64,000 bases of DNA from UBA10649 sp963842725 (GTDB lineage Bacteria; Actinomycetota; Actinomycetes; S36-B12). This document shows positions 17,595 through 26,273 of this stretch, one piece after another (position 1 is the stretch's first letter; every line of letters begins with the position of its first letter). Both the position numbers and the translations under genes were made by a program. The notes under the pieces are model-generated. The model made no database searches. It was not told the DNA's origin and was given only the letters and a program-made list of their open reading frames with translations. Location of the stretch: NCBI GenBank assembly GCA_963842725.1, contig CAWJHN010000004.1:1798001-1862000 (forward strand). Reading direction: 5' to 3'.

Positions 17595-18098
17595 TCAGGC
17601 GACGATCACGGAGTCGATGGGGAGGCGAGGCGTGGGTGTGTCGGTGGCGCCGGTCTCGACCCGGTGTTTGAGGCCGGCGAGCAAGCCGCGGAAGCCCTGC
17701 AGGAGGCGACGGCGCAGCATGATGGAGTCCAATGCCGGGCCGAGTGCGCCGAACCTGGGGACGTACTGCGCCGTGAGCGCGACTCGGGTGCGCAGGCCGT
17801 CGTCGAGGGGTGTGAGGGCGAAGGTGACTTGGCCGGTGGTGATGGGAGTGGCGCCGGTGCCCCGCAGCTGGATCACCATCTGCCGTTCGGGTTCCCAGGT
17901 ACTGACGTGTTCCTCGACTCCGCCGATCGGGGCCAGGTCGCAGTGCCGGGCTGTCCCGGTGCCTTCGGTCTGGTCCGAGGTCAGGTGTGAGGCCTTGACC
18001 CCGGGGTTCCAGGTGTAGATGTTCCCGAAGTCGGCCAGCACGGCCCAGACCTCGGCTGGGGCGGCGTCGATCTCGACGGTGAGCATTGACGTGGCCAT
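17595..18098 (-). CDS. SRPBCC/polyketide cyclase-type small-molecule-binding protein
   Basis: The 167-residue protein has the START/SRPBCC pattern: an N-terminal strand MLTVEIDAAPAEVWAVLADF, then IYTWNPGVKAS, a central GVEEHVSTWEPERQM and a long C-terminal helix (RRRLLQGFRGLLAGLK). Members bind hydrophobic ligands or act as cyclases/aromatases. It is divergent from a TetR gene at 18213, which probably controls it. No partner enzymes adjoin it, so the ligand is unknown. Confidence 0.82.
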   Translation of the reverse strand: MATSMLTVEIDAAPAEVWAVLADFGNIYTWNPGVKASHLTSDQTEGTGTARHCDLAPIGGVEEHVSTWEPERQMVIQLRGTGATPITTGQVTFALTPLDDGLRTRVALTAQYVPRFGALGPALDSIMLRRRLLQGFRGLLAGLKHRVETGATDTPTPRLPIDSVIVA

Positions 18099-18150
18099 GT
18101 CCTCTCAGGCTCCCGGGAGTCGGGCTCCCGCGATGATTATTGGAATGGAC

Positions 18151-18160
18151 GTTACATAAC
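18151..18160. promoter_or_regulatory. GTTACATAAC inverted repeat between SRPBCC and TetR genes
   Basis: GTTA-CA-TAAC (18151-18160) is symmetric and lies in the divergent 114-bp gap between the SRPBCC gene and the TetR gene, within an AT-rich stretch. It is a candidate TetR operator. The arms are only four bases, so this is tentative. Confidence 0.3.
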
Positions 18161-18212
18161 CCGAACACTATTCTGCAATGGTCGATCCAAAATAGGGGAG
18201 GGCAGGGCATCC

Positions 18213-18830
18213 ATGGCGCAGGCTCAGCGCGCGGGGCGGCCGCGCGAGTTCGACCCGTCGGCTGCCGTCGCAACGTCGATGAGGGTGTTCTGGCGGGTGG
18301 GCTACACCGCAGCCACGGTGCCTCAGCTGTCAGAGGCGGCCGGCGTCTCGACGTCCAGCATCTACAACACCTTCGGCTCCAAGCGCGGCGTCTACCTCGC
18401 CGCCCTCGACCTCTACCTGGAGTTAGCTCGCGAGCACATGTACGGGCCGATGCTGACCGGCAGCGACGGGGTGCGGGACATCGAGGCGTTCCTGGACCGG
18501 CTTCGGTCTGCCGCGGAGACCCCGCCGGCGCTGGGGTGCCTGGTCACCAAGGCCACCGCCGAGTTCGGGGATGCCGACCCGGCCGTCGTCGAGCGCACCG
18601 CCGGCTACCGCCGGGAGCTGCGAGAAGCCTTCACGGCCGCCCTGGGCCGCGCCCGGTCTCTCGGTGAACTGGACGCGCGCCAAGGCCTTCCTGTCGAGGA
18701 TCTGGCCCAGATCCTCGTCGGACAGGTGCTCTCGTTCAACTTGCTGGCCGGCGCGGGAGCACCCCTGTGTGACCTGGATGAGCTTCTGGGGTCGGCCCGG
18801 AACCTGATCCGGGGACAGGCATCACGGTAG
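18213..18830 (+). CDS. TetR family regulator (divergent to SRPBCC gene)
   Basis: The 205-residue protein begins MAQAQRAGRPREFDPSAA and has a TetR helix-turn-helix in residues 25-65 (TVPQLSEAAGVSTSSIYNTF, then GSKRGVYLAALDLY). Its C-terminal domain resembles the TetR_C group with the LGCLVTKATAEFGD pattern. Its location opposite the SRPBCC gene suggests that it represses that gene and itself. Confidence 0.9.
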   Translation: MAQAQRAGRPREFDPSAAVATSMRVFWRVGYTAATVPQLSEAAGVSTSSIYNTFGSKRGVYLAALDLYLELAREHMYGPMLTGSDGVRDIEAFLDRLRSAAETPPALGCLVTKATAEFGDADPAVVERTAGYRRELREAFTAALGRARSLGELDARQGLPVEDLAQILVGQVLSFNLLAGAGAPLCDLDELLGSARNLIRGQASR

Positions 18831-18866
18831 ATCGCTAGGTCGAGCGCTGGCGCGAGCGTATATGCG

Positions 18867-19097
18867 CTACAGACCGGCAGGTCTTTCCTCGTCGGCGATG
18901 TCGAAGCGATCGGCTGGGCCATGGGCTTCACCCGACGGGCTTCCAGGTGCTCGGGTCGCTGGGCAGGAGATAGTCCAGGACTCGCCAGGCGCTGACGTGT
19001 CGACGCAGCGGCCGGTGCGAACGAATGCTGACCGGGGCCGACCGGAAAGCTCGCCGGCGAACACCTCGGGCCTCTCCTCGGCGGCTACGTCGGGCAT
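18867..19097 (-). pseudogene. Remnant of an unidentified short gene
   Basis: On the minus strand one frame gives PDVAAEERPEVFAGELSGRP and later EAHGPADRFDIADEERP. An overlapping frame gives AWRVLDYLLPSDPSTWKPVG. The two pieces join sensibly if one or two bases are corrected near 18960-18980, so this looks like one broken coding sequence of about 80 residues. No family is recognised. It occupies most of the 310-bp gap between the TetR gene and the ATPase gene. Confidence 0.3.
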
Positions 19098-19142
19098 CCA
19101 CTCCCAGGACCGAGGTCTGGAAACGGGGCGGCCCTTGTCTGT

Positions 19143-20414
19143 TCAGGGGCCGAGGAGTGCCAGTGGGATGACGGCGACGCCGTCCGGGCGCCGGTAGGCG
19201 TGAGGGCCTGTGGTGAGGACGATGAGGTCGGCTGCTCGTTCGCCGATGGTGTTGTGCAGCCAGCGCAGGTGGGTGGTGTCGTCGTCGGTGACGACGGGGT
19301 TGAGTTTGACTTCGGCGGCCACGATGCGACGGTCTGGGCCTTCGATGACGATGTCGATCTCGTGATCGCCGCTCTTGGTGCGCAGGTGATGGACTCTGGC
19401 CTCGGCGGCTTGGGCGAGCACTCGGACGGTCTGGACGGCAAGGGATTCGAATAGTGCACCGAGGAGAGGCCCGTCGTTGGGTGCCAGCCGGTCACCGGCC
19501 CCGCGGAGCAGCGCGGATGCGTCGACGCCGATCAGGCGGGCGGCCAGTGCAGGGTCGACGAGGTGGTGTTTGGGGGAGGCGGTCAGGCGTTTCAGCGGAG
19601 ACAGGCTGGGCACCCATGCGGGCAGGGGGTCGAGCAGGAAGAGCCGTTCGAGGTTCTCCCGGTAGATGGCGACGGTTTGGCGAGTCGGTTTGTCGCCGTC
19701 GCCGGGCGTGGCCGCGTCCAGGATGACGTTGTAGGCGGCGGTGGTTGCGGTCGCCGCGGCGTAGGCGGTGAGCCAGGCCCGTAACGCGGCCGGCTTGCGG
19801 ACACGGATCCCGTTCTCCTCCAAGTCGTGATCGAGGGCGCGGGCGAGGTAGCTGTCGAGCTGGATGCGGCGTGGCCGTGGTGGCAGCGGGCGGATCCCGG
19901 GAAAGCCCGACCGCAGGATCTCGTCGGTGTAGGTGGCCAGGTCGATCGGAGAATCTCCGGTGACCGGAGGCCTGGCCCCGGTCAGCAGCCCGGCCAAGGA
20001 CACCGTCGGTGGGATGAGACCGCGCTCGGACAGGGCAAGGGGCCGCATCACCAAGCGGACGATCCGACCGGCGCCGGAGTGGATCCGTGCTTCTCGAGTC
20101 GGGCCGGCCGAGCCGGTGAGCAGGAAGCGGCCGCCGCTGGGGTCGGCGTCCACCAGCGTGCGCACCTGGTCCCAGACGGTCGGTTCGAGTTGCCACTCAT
20201 CGAGCAGGACGGGCGGCTCGACGCGTCCGATGAGCCCGGGGTCGGCGGCGACGACCTGGCGTTGTCGGGGATCGTTGAGGGCCAGAACCGTTCGCACGCG
20301 ACCCGTCGCCGTGGCTGTCTTGCCCACGCCTTTGGCGCCCTCGAGTGAGATCGCGGTGAGGCTGGGCAGCAGTGTGTCCAGTTCGTCGTCCACGACGCGG
20401 CGCCGATACTCCAC
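19143..20414 (-). CDS. AAA_14/DUF4143 P-loop ATPase
   Basis: The 423-residue protein has a Walker A motif GAKGVGKT near residue 28, a Walker B-like VLLDEWQLEPTVWD near 70, and the arginine-containing FLLTGSAGP of the AAA_14 domain. The C-terminal DUF4143 half ends with the PD-(D/E)xK-like core DHEIDIVIE…AAEVKLN near 350. Such proteins are widespread in genomes with mobile DNA and have been suggested to act in DNA defence or restriction-like roles; their role is not established. A GTG start at 20414 is assumed. It lies just outside the leftmost tRNA-Phe att copy. Confidence 0.87.
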   Translation of the reverse strand: MEYRRRVVDDELDTLLPSLTAISLEGAKGVGKTATATGRVRTVLALNDPRQRQVVAADPGLIGRVEPPVLLDEWQLEPTVWDQVRTLVDADPSGGRFLLTGSAGPTREARIHSGAGRIVRLVMRPLALSERGLIPPTVSLAGLLTGARPPVTGDSPIDLATYTDEILRSGFPGIRPLPPRPRRIQLDSYLARALDHDLEENGIRVRKPAALRAWLTAYAAATATTAAYNVILDAATPGDGDKPTRQTVAIYRENLERLFLLDPLPAWVPSLSPLKRLTASPKHHLVDPALAARLIGVDASALLRGAGDRLAPNDGPLLGALFESLAVQTVRVLAQAAEARVHHLRTKSGDHEIDIVIEGPDRRIVAAEVKLNPVVTDDDTTHLRWLHNTIGERAADLIVLTTGPHAYRRPDGVAVIPLALLGP

Positions 20415-20772
20415 GTGGGCTATCTAACCATCGGTCGGACCTCTATTTGACATCTCGGCACCACTGAAGTGTACAAACGGACAGGCCGGGGGCCGCGCCA
20501 CCCCTGATCGCCCCAGCGACGTGGCGACCTTCCGATTGATCTTCGGCAGGTCCTGCACGATCCGGGTCTTCGATCAAGACCGTTTTGACCTGGTGATGTT
20601 CGCCCTGCGTAGCCAGGACGGCCCCCTCGAAGTGCCCAACTTCGGCGCGTATTCGGCGCAAGGCTCGAAATCGGCGTCCTGCGAGCACCAACTATCGTCA
20701 GCCATCCCAGCAACATGAAGTGATCACCGGATCGACTCAGGGCTATAGGCGCTGGTCAGAGCTTGATCAAAT
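20415..20772. other. Non-coding stretch left of the first att copy
   Basis: No convincing gene is seen in these 358 bases. Short frames on both strands give unlikely residue mixes. The only pattern is GTGGC directly followed by GACCTTCCGATT (20521-20537), which looks like a shrunken version of the tRNA-Phe att core but could be chance. Confidence 0.4.
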
Positions 20773-20815
20773 GTGGCCAGGGGCGGGGTCGAACCGCCGA
20801 CCTTCCGATTTTCAG
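20773..20815 (-). repeat. att copy 1: 3' half of tRNA-Phe
   Basis: These 43 bases are identical to positions 50541-50583 of the intact tRNA-Phe gene (anticodon loop to 3' end), in the same orientation. The rest of the tRNA is absent, so this is an attachment-site remnant and not a functional tRNA. It marks the outermost recognisable boundary of the integration array. Confidence 0.85.
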
Positions 20816-21025
20816 CCAGTCCGTCGTTCGCGCTCGAGTAGGGCGCTGACCTGCGACGATGCGACTTCGGCGGTCTTCTTACGTGGTTCTTCGACACGAT
20901 TTGGGACCGGATAGTCGTTGTGGGCTGGCGTGAGCTGATGAGGGCTGGATTCGCTGAACTCGCGCGGCCTGCCTCGTCCACGATTGATCATTACCCTGCC
21001 TCTGCGGTCCCTCCACCAGGCAGCC

Positions 21026-21052
21026 GCCCAGTCGGGGCGACCCCGACTGGGC
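21026..21052. terminator. 12-bp stem hairpin between att copy 1 and the fic gene
   Basis: GCCCAGTCGGGG (21026-21037) pairs perfectly with CCCCGACTGGGC (21041-21052) around a CGA loop. It resembles a factor-independent terminator without a T-run. It may insulate the fic gene from transcription coming through the tRNA-side junction. Confidence 0.5.
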
Positions 21053-21185
21053 TGCGGCGATCGGGCGTTGGTTCAGGTATCAACCGGCGCCTGGCGGTCC
21101 TCGGGCATGTCTGCACGGCGAGTCCGGATGAATTTGATAAGTTCAATTGAGTAGCGCGGGGATGTATCAACTTGGAGGAGGGGTC

Positions 21186-22211
21186 GTGGCTCGAGGTCGG
21201 CCGAGCCGGGCGACGGTCTATGCCCGCCTCGATGCGGCCATCCAGGAGTTGCGGACCCGGTTGGGCGGACTGCCCAGCCCGAAGGAGTCCGAGACGATCT
21301 GGGCAGACATCTGGCACCGGGAGGCCCACCACTCCACGGCGTTGGAGGGCAACAGTCTGGTGTTGCGCGAGGTTGAGGCGCTGCTGGAGCGAGGCCGGGC
21401 GGTGGGCGCCAAGCCGTTGAGTGAGTACATGGAGGTCAAGGGCTACGCGGACGCTGCCCGGTGGGTCTACGGGCAGGCCCTGGAGCCCGATGCCTGGAAC
21501 GACGGCGAGTTGATCACCTTGAACGAGGTGCGTCGGATCCACCATTTGGCGATGAGCCCGGTCTGGGGAGTGGCGCCGCATCCGGAGGCAACCGATCAGG
21601 AGGGGCCGGGCAGCTTCCGCCTCCATGACATCCGTCCGTTCGAAGCCGGGATGACGCCACCGCCCTGGCCGGAGGTGCCGGCACAGATCACGTCCTGGGT
21701 GGACCAGGTGCGGGTGCTGGGCCGCACGGTCCGCGACGACGAGGCTCTGGGTGCGCCGCTGCCCGAGGAGCTTGCGCGGCTGCACAACGGGTTTGAGTGT
21801 GTGCACCCGTTCCTGGACGGCAACGGCCGCACTGGCCGGTTGGTGCTCAATCTCGTCCTGGTCCGGCTGGGCTACCCACCGGTGATCATCTTCAAGCAGC
21901 AGCGGCCCGCGTATCTGGCGGCGATGACGAAGTCCGATGCCGGTGACCACGGTCCGCTGGGGGAGTTGATCGCGCGGGCCATGTTGGACAACCTGAATCG
22001 GTTCATCGTGCCCAATGTGGCCGGCCCGGCCCGGCTGGTCCCCCTTGCGGCGTTGGCCGATGACGACTTCAGTGTCGCGGCGCTGCGCCAAGCCGCCCAG
22101 CGAGGCCGCCTGGACGCCGTGCAGGGCCCGGACGGCGTATGGCGCAGCTCCCGCACGTCCGTCGAGGCCTATCGGCGCACGCGCCACGCGCGACGCCCAC
22201 GCGCCAGGTGA
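21186..22211 (+). CDS. Fic-domain AMP-transferase with N-terminal inhibitory motif and C-terminal winged helix
   Basis: The 341-residue protein carries the complete Fic active-site motif HPFLDGNGRTGR (residues about 205-216). Near residue 45 the sequence STALEGN matches the (S/T)xxxE(G/N) inhibitory helix of class II Fic proteins, so activity is probably self-restrained. The C-terminal 60 residues (VAALRQAAQRGRLDAVQ and similar) look like a small winged-helix DNA-binding domain. The GTG at 21186 sits after GGAGGAGGGG and is preferred over TTG 21147. Fic enzymes usually AMPylate proteins. As mobile-element cargo it may be a toxin or a regulator. Confidence 0.9.
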   Translation: MARGRPSRATVYARLDAAIQELRTRLGGLPSPKESETIWADIWHREAHHSTALEGNSLVLREVEALLERGRAVGAKPLSEYMEVKGYADAARWVYGQALEPDAWNDGELITLNEVRRIHHLAMSPVWGVAPHPEATDQEGPGSFRLHDIRPFEAGMTPPPWPEVPAQITSWVDQVRVLGRTVRDDEALGAPLPEELARLHNGFECVHPFLDGNGRTGRLVLNLVLVRLGYPPVIIFKQQRPAYLAAMTKSDAGDHGPLGELIARAMLDNLNRFIVPNVAGPARLVPLAALADDDFSVAALRQAAQRGRLDAVQGPDGVWRSSRTSVEAYRRTRHARRPRAR

Positions 22212-22399
22212 GATGCAAGCTATCGATGATCTTCGGAAGACCGTGCGGACCTCTGCCGCCCGACCCAGAGTTCCTCACCCAGAAGCTCCCTCCTCCCCAC
22301 CCCTCCTCCACCCGGGCCACCGCCGAGCTGCCCGCGACGGTCGACCGACCGTCACGCGGCGCCCTACCCGCCGCGAAGGACGGACTCGGGCGAGAGAGC

Positions 22400-22980
22400 G
22401 GCCCGGCGCGAGCGCATCCTGGCGGTGCTCGGGCTGGGAACGCCCGGGCTAGCTGACCTGGTCCAACGCTGCGCGCGCGTGCGCCGGGAGCAGGGGCTGC
22501 CGGTCGGGCTGTGGACCGCGGGCCGACTCGCTGACGTCCTCGCCGACGCCGTCCTAGACCACGGCCTCCCGGCGGCAGCAGCCGTCCCAGGACTGCTGGC
22601 CGTCGCCGCCGACCCCCGCGACCCGCAGCCCGGCGCGGTTGCGCTGCCCCGGCCACTGGTGGGCCTCCACCACCACCGGTGCGGATGCGCCCGATGACCT
22701 CGCAGACCTGGAGGCGATCCTCTCCGAGGTCGGCGGCGTGCGCGTCGTGGTCCAACGCCAGGCGCGGGCCCAGCTCGCCGCCGAAGGGATACCGGTGACC
22801 CGACGATCTGTGGCGCGTCGCGCGGTGCAGCTCCTCGACGCCCGGTTGGCCGTCGCGGCCCGTGAGCCGTGCGCACGACGAGGGTGGAGAGACCGTGGTG
22901 AAGGCGGCTCGGACGGCGCGTTCGAGGTCGGGCTCGGTGGCGAATGCCCGTTGGCCTGGTCGCGGCACCCTTGGGGCTGA
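22400..22980 (+). pseudogene. Frameshifted hypothetical gene (actinobacterial element-associated type)
   Basis: From about 22400 one frame reads LADLVQRCARVRREQGLPVG and VPGLLAVAADPR. Near 22620 the homology-like text moves to another frame: RLRCPGHWWAST, DDLADLEAILSEVGGVRVVV and RQARAQLAAEGIPVTR. The two parts fit as one protein of about 150-190 residues split by a single base change. I recognise no named function; similar helical proteins occur in actinomycete integrative elements. No clear start codon is seen. Confidence 0.4.
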
Positions 22981-23201
22981 TCGGGCTGGAACCGGCTTGC
23001 GGGGTCGCTCGCACGTATCAGCGAGCGCTAGGCGACTGTAAGTAGCCGCCACATTCGGCCAATCGGTAACGCCTTGCGGATGGCTCGGTCGCTGAACGCG
23101 AGGCGCTGTGGCCACATCGCGCTGAACTGGTCACGTCGAGTGCGTGGCGAGCCGCCGGGTCGCACCCGACCGGGCCGATCCTCGGGTGGGAGGATCGCGG
23201 G

Positions 23202-24104
23202 ATGGTGGGTGCGGGCGGGTATCGGGCCGAGATGGCTGCTGCGGTCGAACGGTTGGCCCGTCCGGAGGTGGCGGTCACCGACGTCGCGACGGCCCGTGGC
23301 GTGGTGCGGTGTGCGCGGTACGGGTCGGGCCAGCCGGTGCTGGTGCTGCACGGCAGCGGCGGTGGTTGGGACCAGGGTGTCGACTGGGCGAGGCGCCGGC
23401 TCGCCCCGGACGTCGGCTCGGGCTTCGACGTGATCAGCCCGTCGCGGTTCGGTTACCCCGGTTCGCCCCTGCCCGATGTCGCGGGCGTTGCCGGCGTCGC
23501 GGACCAGGCGAGCGTCCTGGTCGACCTTCTCGACCGGCTGGGTGTCGGGGTCGTGGACATGGTCGGTCTGTCGGCCGGGTCAGTCGCGGCGCTCCAGCTC
23601 GCCGCCGACCATCCTGAGCGGGTGCGGCGGCTGGTCCTGGAGTCTGCGCTGGTCCCGCTGGCAGGACGTGCTCCGTTGCCGCCGCTGGCAATGGTGCGGC
23701 TGCTGGCGCGTGCCCAGCTCGCGTTGTGGCTGACCACGAAGATGCCGCCGGTGGTGAAGCTGGCGGCCGGGGCCCCGCTGCGTGAGCTGTCCGCTGCCGA
23801 CCGGGACGAGCTGGCTGCGGTCAACGGCACGATGTTCCCGCTGCGGCCGCGTCGTGACGGGACGGTCTTTGACCGCGCCGTGACCGCGCCGCACATCCTC
23901 GCCGATCGCGTCCCGGTCGAACGGATCACGGCGCCGACCCTGGTCGTCAACGCCGCGCATGCCGTACTCGCCCCGCACGACGACGTCGTCCGCTTCGTCC
24001 GTCGGCTCGCGGGCGCGGAGCTCCTCGAGGTCGACCACGGAGGTCACGTCCTCATCGGCAACGTGGACCGGCTGCGCGAGGCCGTCCGCACCTTCTTCGC
24101 GTGA
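23202..24104 (+). CDS. Alpha/beta hydrolase
   Basis: The 300-residue protein has the oxyanion motif VLHGSGGGWDQG near residue 50, the nucleophile elbow GLSAGS near 128, and the terminal histidine in VDHGGHVLIGN. The acid is less clear because the usual G-x-D region reads NAAHAVLAPHDDVV. It belongs to the general esterase/lipase-like hydrolases and the substrate is unknown. It is cargo of the first att segment and ends about 320 bp before att copy 2. Confidence 0.85.
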   Translation: MVGAGGYRAEMAAAVERLARPEVAVTDVATARGVVRCARYGSGQPVLVLHGSGGGWDQGVDWARRRLAPDVGSGFDVISPSRFGYPGSPLPDVAGVAGVADQASVLVDLLDRLGVGVVDMVGLSAGSVAALQLAADHPERVRRLVLESALVPLAGRAPLPPLAMVRLLARAQLALWLTTKMPPVVKLAAGAPLRELSAADRDELAAVNGTMFPLRPRRDGTVFDRAVTAPHILADRVPVERITAPTLVVNAAHAVLAPHDDVVRFVRRLAGAELLEVDHGGHVLIGNVDRLREAVRTFFA

Positions 24105-24398
24105 GCCCACGGCACGCACTGGTGAACGTCTGCGCTCGTCGCGGATCCCCGACCACCTCGAGTGGCGCAACTTCGTGTCCGCGGACGCCACGATTCAGCA
24201 GCGGACCGATCGGCACACGTCGACACCATCAGGTTCGCCGTGGCACCAAGGGACGGCGCTCCGTCCGATCCCGGGTCGGAAGGTCAGCCCGCCCTGGTCC
24301 GTCGGTGCAGGTCAGGAGCCTTGAGCACCCTCTGAGCCGCGGACAATCCGCGAACATTCTCGTTCGGTCTCGAACGAGCCTGATGCTCCAAAACGAAG
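24105..24398. other. Non-coding left flank of att copy 2
   Basis: No gene is seen. The stretch contains the 16-mer GCACCAAGGGACGGCG (24243-24258), which recurs exactly at 30522-30537 in the left flank of att copy 4, and TGCAGGTCAG (24309-24318), an inverted relative of the arm-type motif described for the right flanks. It is probably part of the attachment region of an integrated element. Confidence 0.4.
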
Positions 24399-24421
24399 AA
24401 ACCCCAGGTCAACTGGGGTTT
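24399..24421 (-). terminator. Terminator hairpin directly 3' of att copy 2
   Basis: AAACCCCAG and CTGGGGTTT (9-bp arms, 5-base loop) lie seven bases beyond the tRNA 3' end contained in att copy 2. On the minus strand the stem is followed by T-rich sequence (TTTCTTCGTTTT), a standard tRNA-gene terminator. An element carrying it would restore termination of tRNA-Phe after integration. Alternatively, this marks an older native tRNA 3' flank. Confidence 0.75.
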
Positions 24422-24427
24422 CGATCT

Positions 24428-24469
24428 GTGGCCAGGGGCGGGGTCGAACCGCCGACCTTCCGATTTTCA
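24428..24469 (-). repeat. att copy 2: 3' half of tRNA-Phe
   Basis: These 42 bases are identical to 50541-50582 of tRNA-Phe in the same orientation and then diverge into a flank shared with att copies 1 and 3. The copy bounds the AbiE/integrase segment on its left side. Confidence 0.87.
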
Positions 24470-24636
24470 AGCCGGTCGTGCCCGGTTGATTGTGGCGCTG
24501 ACCTGCGAGGATGTGACCTGGATGGTTGCCTCGCGTGGTTCTTCGACACGATTTCGGACCGGATGGTCGTGACTGGTCGCGGTGGGTTGGTGATGGCTGG
24601 ATCCGACATCGGATGCCCGGGTGTCGGGTACGGCTG
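24470..24636. promoter_or_regulatory. Conserved right flank of att copy 2 (candidate integrase arm region)
   Basis: This gene-free stretch contains GCGCTGACCTGCGAGGATG (24495-24513), starting 67 bp from the att core, and GTGGTTCTTCGACACGATTT (from 24535). Both recur at nearly the same distance beside att copies 1 and 3, and the first also beside copy 4. Constant spacing in otherwise unlike DNA suggests integrase or accessory-factor binding sites. Confidence 0.5.
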
Positions 24637-25527
24637 TCAGGTCCACGCGAGCGTGGTGTGGTCCCAGGTGCGGTTGTGGGCGTTGCCGGCGAGTGGTGGG
24701 TCGGCGAGCTGCTGGACGCCGTGGAGCAGCTCGGCGAATTCGCGCGGGAGGCGGTCGGTGAGGTCTCGCCGTTGGACCCAGGCGCGGTAGCGGGTCTGGC
24801 CGAGCGGGGCGTACCCGGCCAGCGCCTGAGATAGCGGTCGGAGGGTGACTCCGCGGTACGCGGCAACCTTCTGCAGTGCGGTGGTGAGGTCGGTGCCGTC
24901 GAGGTCCTGCTGGCCGCGTAGGAGGTAGACGTCGGCGAAGTCACGCCAGCGGGTGTTCGCGGTCCCGCGTTGCAGGGCAGTGACGATCTTCTCCGCGTAG
25001 ACGGCGGCCAGCGGGTAGCCGAGCAGCTCGACGTGTCCGCCGAGGAGTCCGGGGACGGCGACCAGGCCGGGTGCGGGCCAGACCGGGTCGCCGACGTTGA
25101 CGTCGACGTGGAAGGTGAGGCGGGCGCGGCCGAGGGTGGCAGTCATACTGACCCGGACGCCGGAGTACTCGTCGTCGTCGCGGATGACGTGCGCGGTCGC
25201 GGATGCGGGGTCGAACTCCAGGCCGTCGTCTCGGGGCAGGCCGGCGATGTTGCGGACAAGTGCCAGGACGGTGTCGGTATCGATGTGCAGGTCGGTGGCG
25301 AGCAGGTCGACGTCGCGGGTCGGACGACGGGTTCCGTAGGCGGCGAGCAGTGCGCCGCCTTTGAGGACGAGGTGCGGGCCGTGGTCGCTGCCAGCGAGGC
25401 GGCCGAGGAATCCTTCGAGCAGGTACAGATCGAGCAGCTCGGCGACGTTGCGTCCCTGCGTCTTGGCGAGGGCGCGCAGGTCGATGAAGGCGGCGCCGGC
25501 GGTGGTGTCGCGGTTCGGGTTGGCCAT
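24637..25527 (-). CDS. AbiEii-type nucleotidyltransferase toxin
   Basis: The 296-residue protein has the AbiEii/DUF1814 core: LVLKGGALLAAYGTRRPTRD followed by VDLLATDL, with the metal-binding aspartates at about residues 72 and 74. Further signatures are GVRVSMTATLG, YPLAAVYAEKIVTAL and RWRDFADVYLL. These toxins of type IV systems are nucleotidyltransferases, and some modify tRNA ends. The start overlaps the stop of the antitoxin gene (ATGA at 25524-25527). It lies just inside att copy 2 and may serve phage defence or keep the element in the genome. Confidence 0.88.
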   Translation of the reverse strand: MANPNRDTTAGAAFIDLRALAKTQGRNVAELLDLYLLEGFLGRLAGSDHGPHLVLKGGALLAAYGTRRPTRDVDLLATDLHIDTDTVLALVRNIAGLPRDDGLEFDPASATAHVIRDDDEYSGVRVSMTATLGRARLTFHVDVNVGDPVWPAPGLVAVPGLLGGHVELLGYPLAAVYAEKIVTALQRGTANTRWRDFADVYLLRGQQDLDGTDLTTALQKVAAYRGVTLRPLSQALAGYAPLGQTRYRAWVQRRDLTDRLPREFAELLHGVQQLADPPLAGNAHNRTWDHTTLAWT

Positions 25528-26156
25528 CAGAGCAGGATCTCCAACGCGGTGCGCAATACGGTCAGGGTTCGGGGCCAGTGCTCGCACAGGGTCAGGAGGT
25601 CGGCGGGCTGGTGGGTGGGGTCGCGCAGCCAGCGGCGCAGAGCGTCGGTGGCCAGGTCGAAGCCGGTGGTGCCGCGGGTGCGGAAGGCGTCGATGATGCT
25701 GCGTTCGGCGCTGTACAGGCCGATCGTCAGCGGCCCTGCCGCCGCCGCCCCCGACGGGTCGGTCAGCTGCAGGTCGTGCCGGCCGATGGTGAAGCTGTCC
25801 TCGGCGAACCGGTGCCACGCCACCCGCGCCGCGACCCTCGGCTGCCAGTGCTCTCGCGGCAGCGCGATGTCGACCGCGGCGGGGATCTCGTCGGTCAGGC
25901 CGTGCCGTGCCAGCGCGCTGGTCAGGCAGATCGTCGCCGACGGCGCTCGGACCGCGATCTCGACCAGGTCGGTGTCCATGCCGTCGGCATAGACGCTGCG
26001 CAGGAACAGCCCGCGCCCGAACCGCTCCAGATCTCCGTCCCCGACCAGCCGGTCCAGCAGCGTCCGGGTCAGACCGGCCTCCAGCGCGGTGGACGTGCTG
26101 AACGCGGCGGGCAGCCCGAGCCCGTCCAGGTCCACCAGGGTCACCGGCCGGGGCAT
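25527..26156 (-). CDS. AbiEi-type antitoxin/transcriptional repressor
   Basis: The 209-residue protein precedes and overlaps the AbiEii gene. Its C-terminal part (YSAERSIIDAFRTRGTTG, near residue 155) is the AbiEi_C domain. Its N-terminal part (FSTSTALEAGLTRTLLDRLV, near 20) is the winged helix-turn-helix that binds the operator. The ATG at 26156 follows an AGGGAGG sequence. AbiEi proteins neutralise the toxin without binding it directly and repress their own operon. A 12-bp inverted repeat just upstream is the expected operator. Confidence 0.85.
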   Translation of the reverse strand: MPRPVTLVDLDGLGLPAAFSTSTALEAGLTRTLLDRLVGDGDLERFGRGLFLRSVYADGMDTDLVEIAVRAPSATICLTSALARHGLTDEIPAAVDIALPREHWQPRVAARVAWHRFAEDSFTIGRHDLQLTDPSGAAAAGPLTIGLYSAERSIIDAFRTRGTTGFDLATDALRRWLRDPTHQPADLLTLCEHWPRTLTVLRTALEILL

Positions 26157-26173
26157 GAGACAGACCTCCCTCT

Positions 26174-26233
26174 GAGTTACCTGCGTAAGTCTATCCATAA
26201 AGGGGCTAGTGGTAGGGATAGCGCAGGTAACTC
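26174..26233 (-). promoter_or_regulatory. Operator palindrome of the AbiE operon
   Basis: GAGTTACCTGCG (26174-26185) and CGCAGGTAACTC (26222-26233) are exact reverse complements. Inner arms CTATCC (26191-26196) and GGATAG (26216-26221) extend the symmetry. The element starts 18 bp upstream of the antitoxin ATG. The second, decayed AbiE copy keeps nearly the same palindrome (32420-32479). Published AbiEi antitoxins bind paired inverted repeats in their promoters, which fits. Confidence 0.7.
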
Positions 26234-26273
26234 TGGCAGTGGCGACCCCGCGCTGCTGGCCACGGGTGTCTGG

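Noticed and set aside
20521..20537. GTGGC joined to GACCTTCCGATT, resembling a shrunken att core
   Set aside because: A 17-base mosaic could arise by chance and lacks the conserved flanks seen beside the four real att copies.
22069..23115. Minus-strand frame of 348 codons overlapping the fic end
   Set aside because: It runs antisense through the fic 3' end and has a Pro/Arg/Gly-rich composition without motifs.
24409..24609. Short minus-strand frames around each att copy (text like VTTIRSEIVSKNHAR)
   Set aside because: They recur only because the att flanks are conserved DNA; they lack proper starts and run through the tRNA repeat, so they are not genes.
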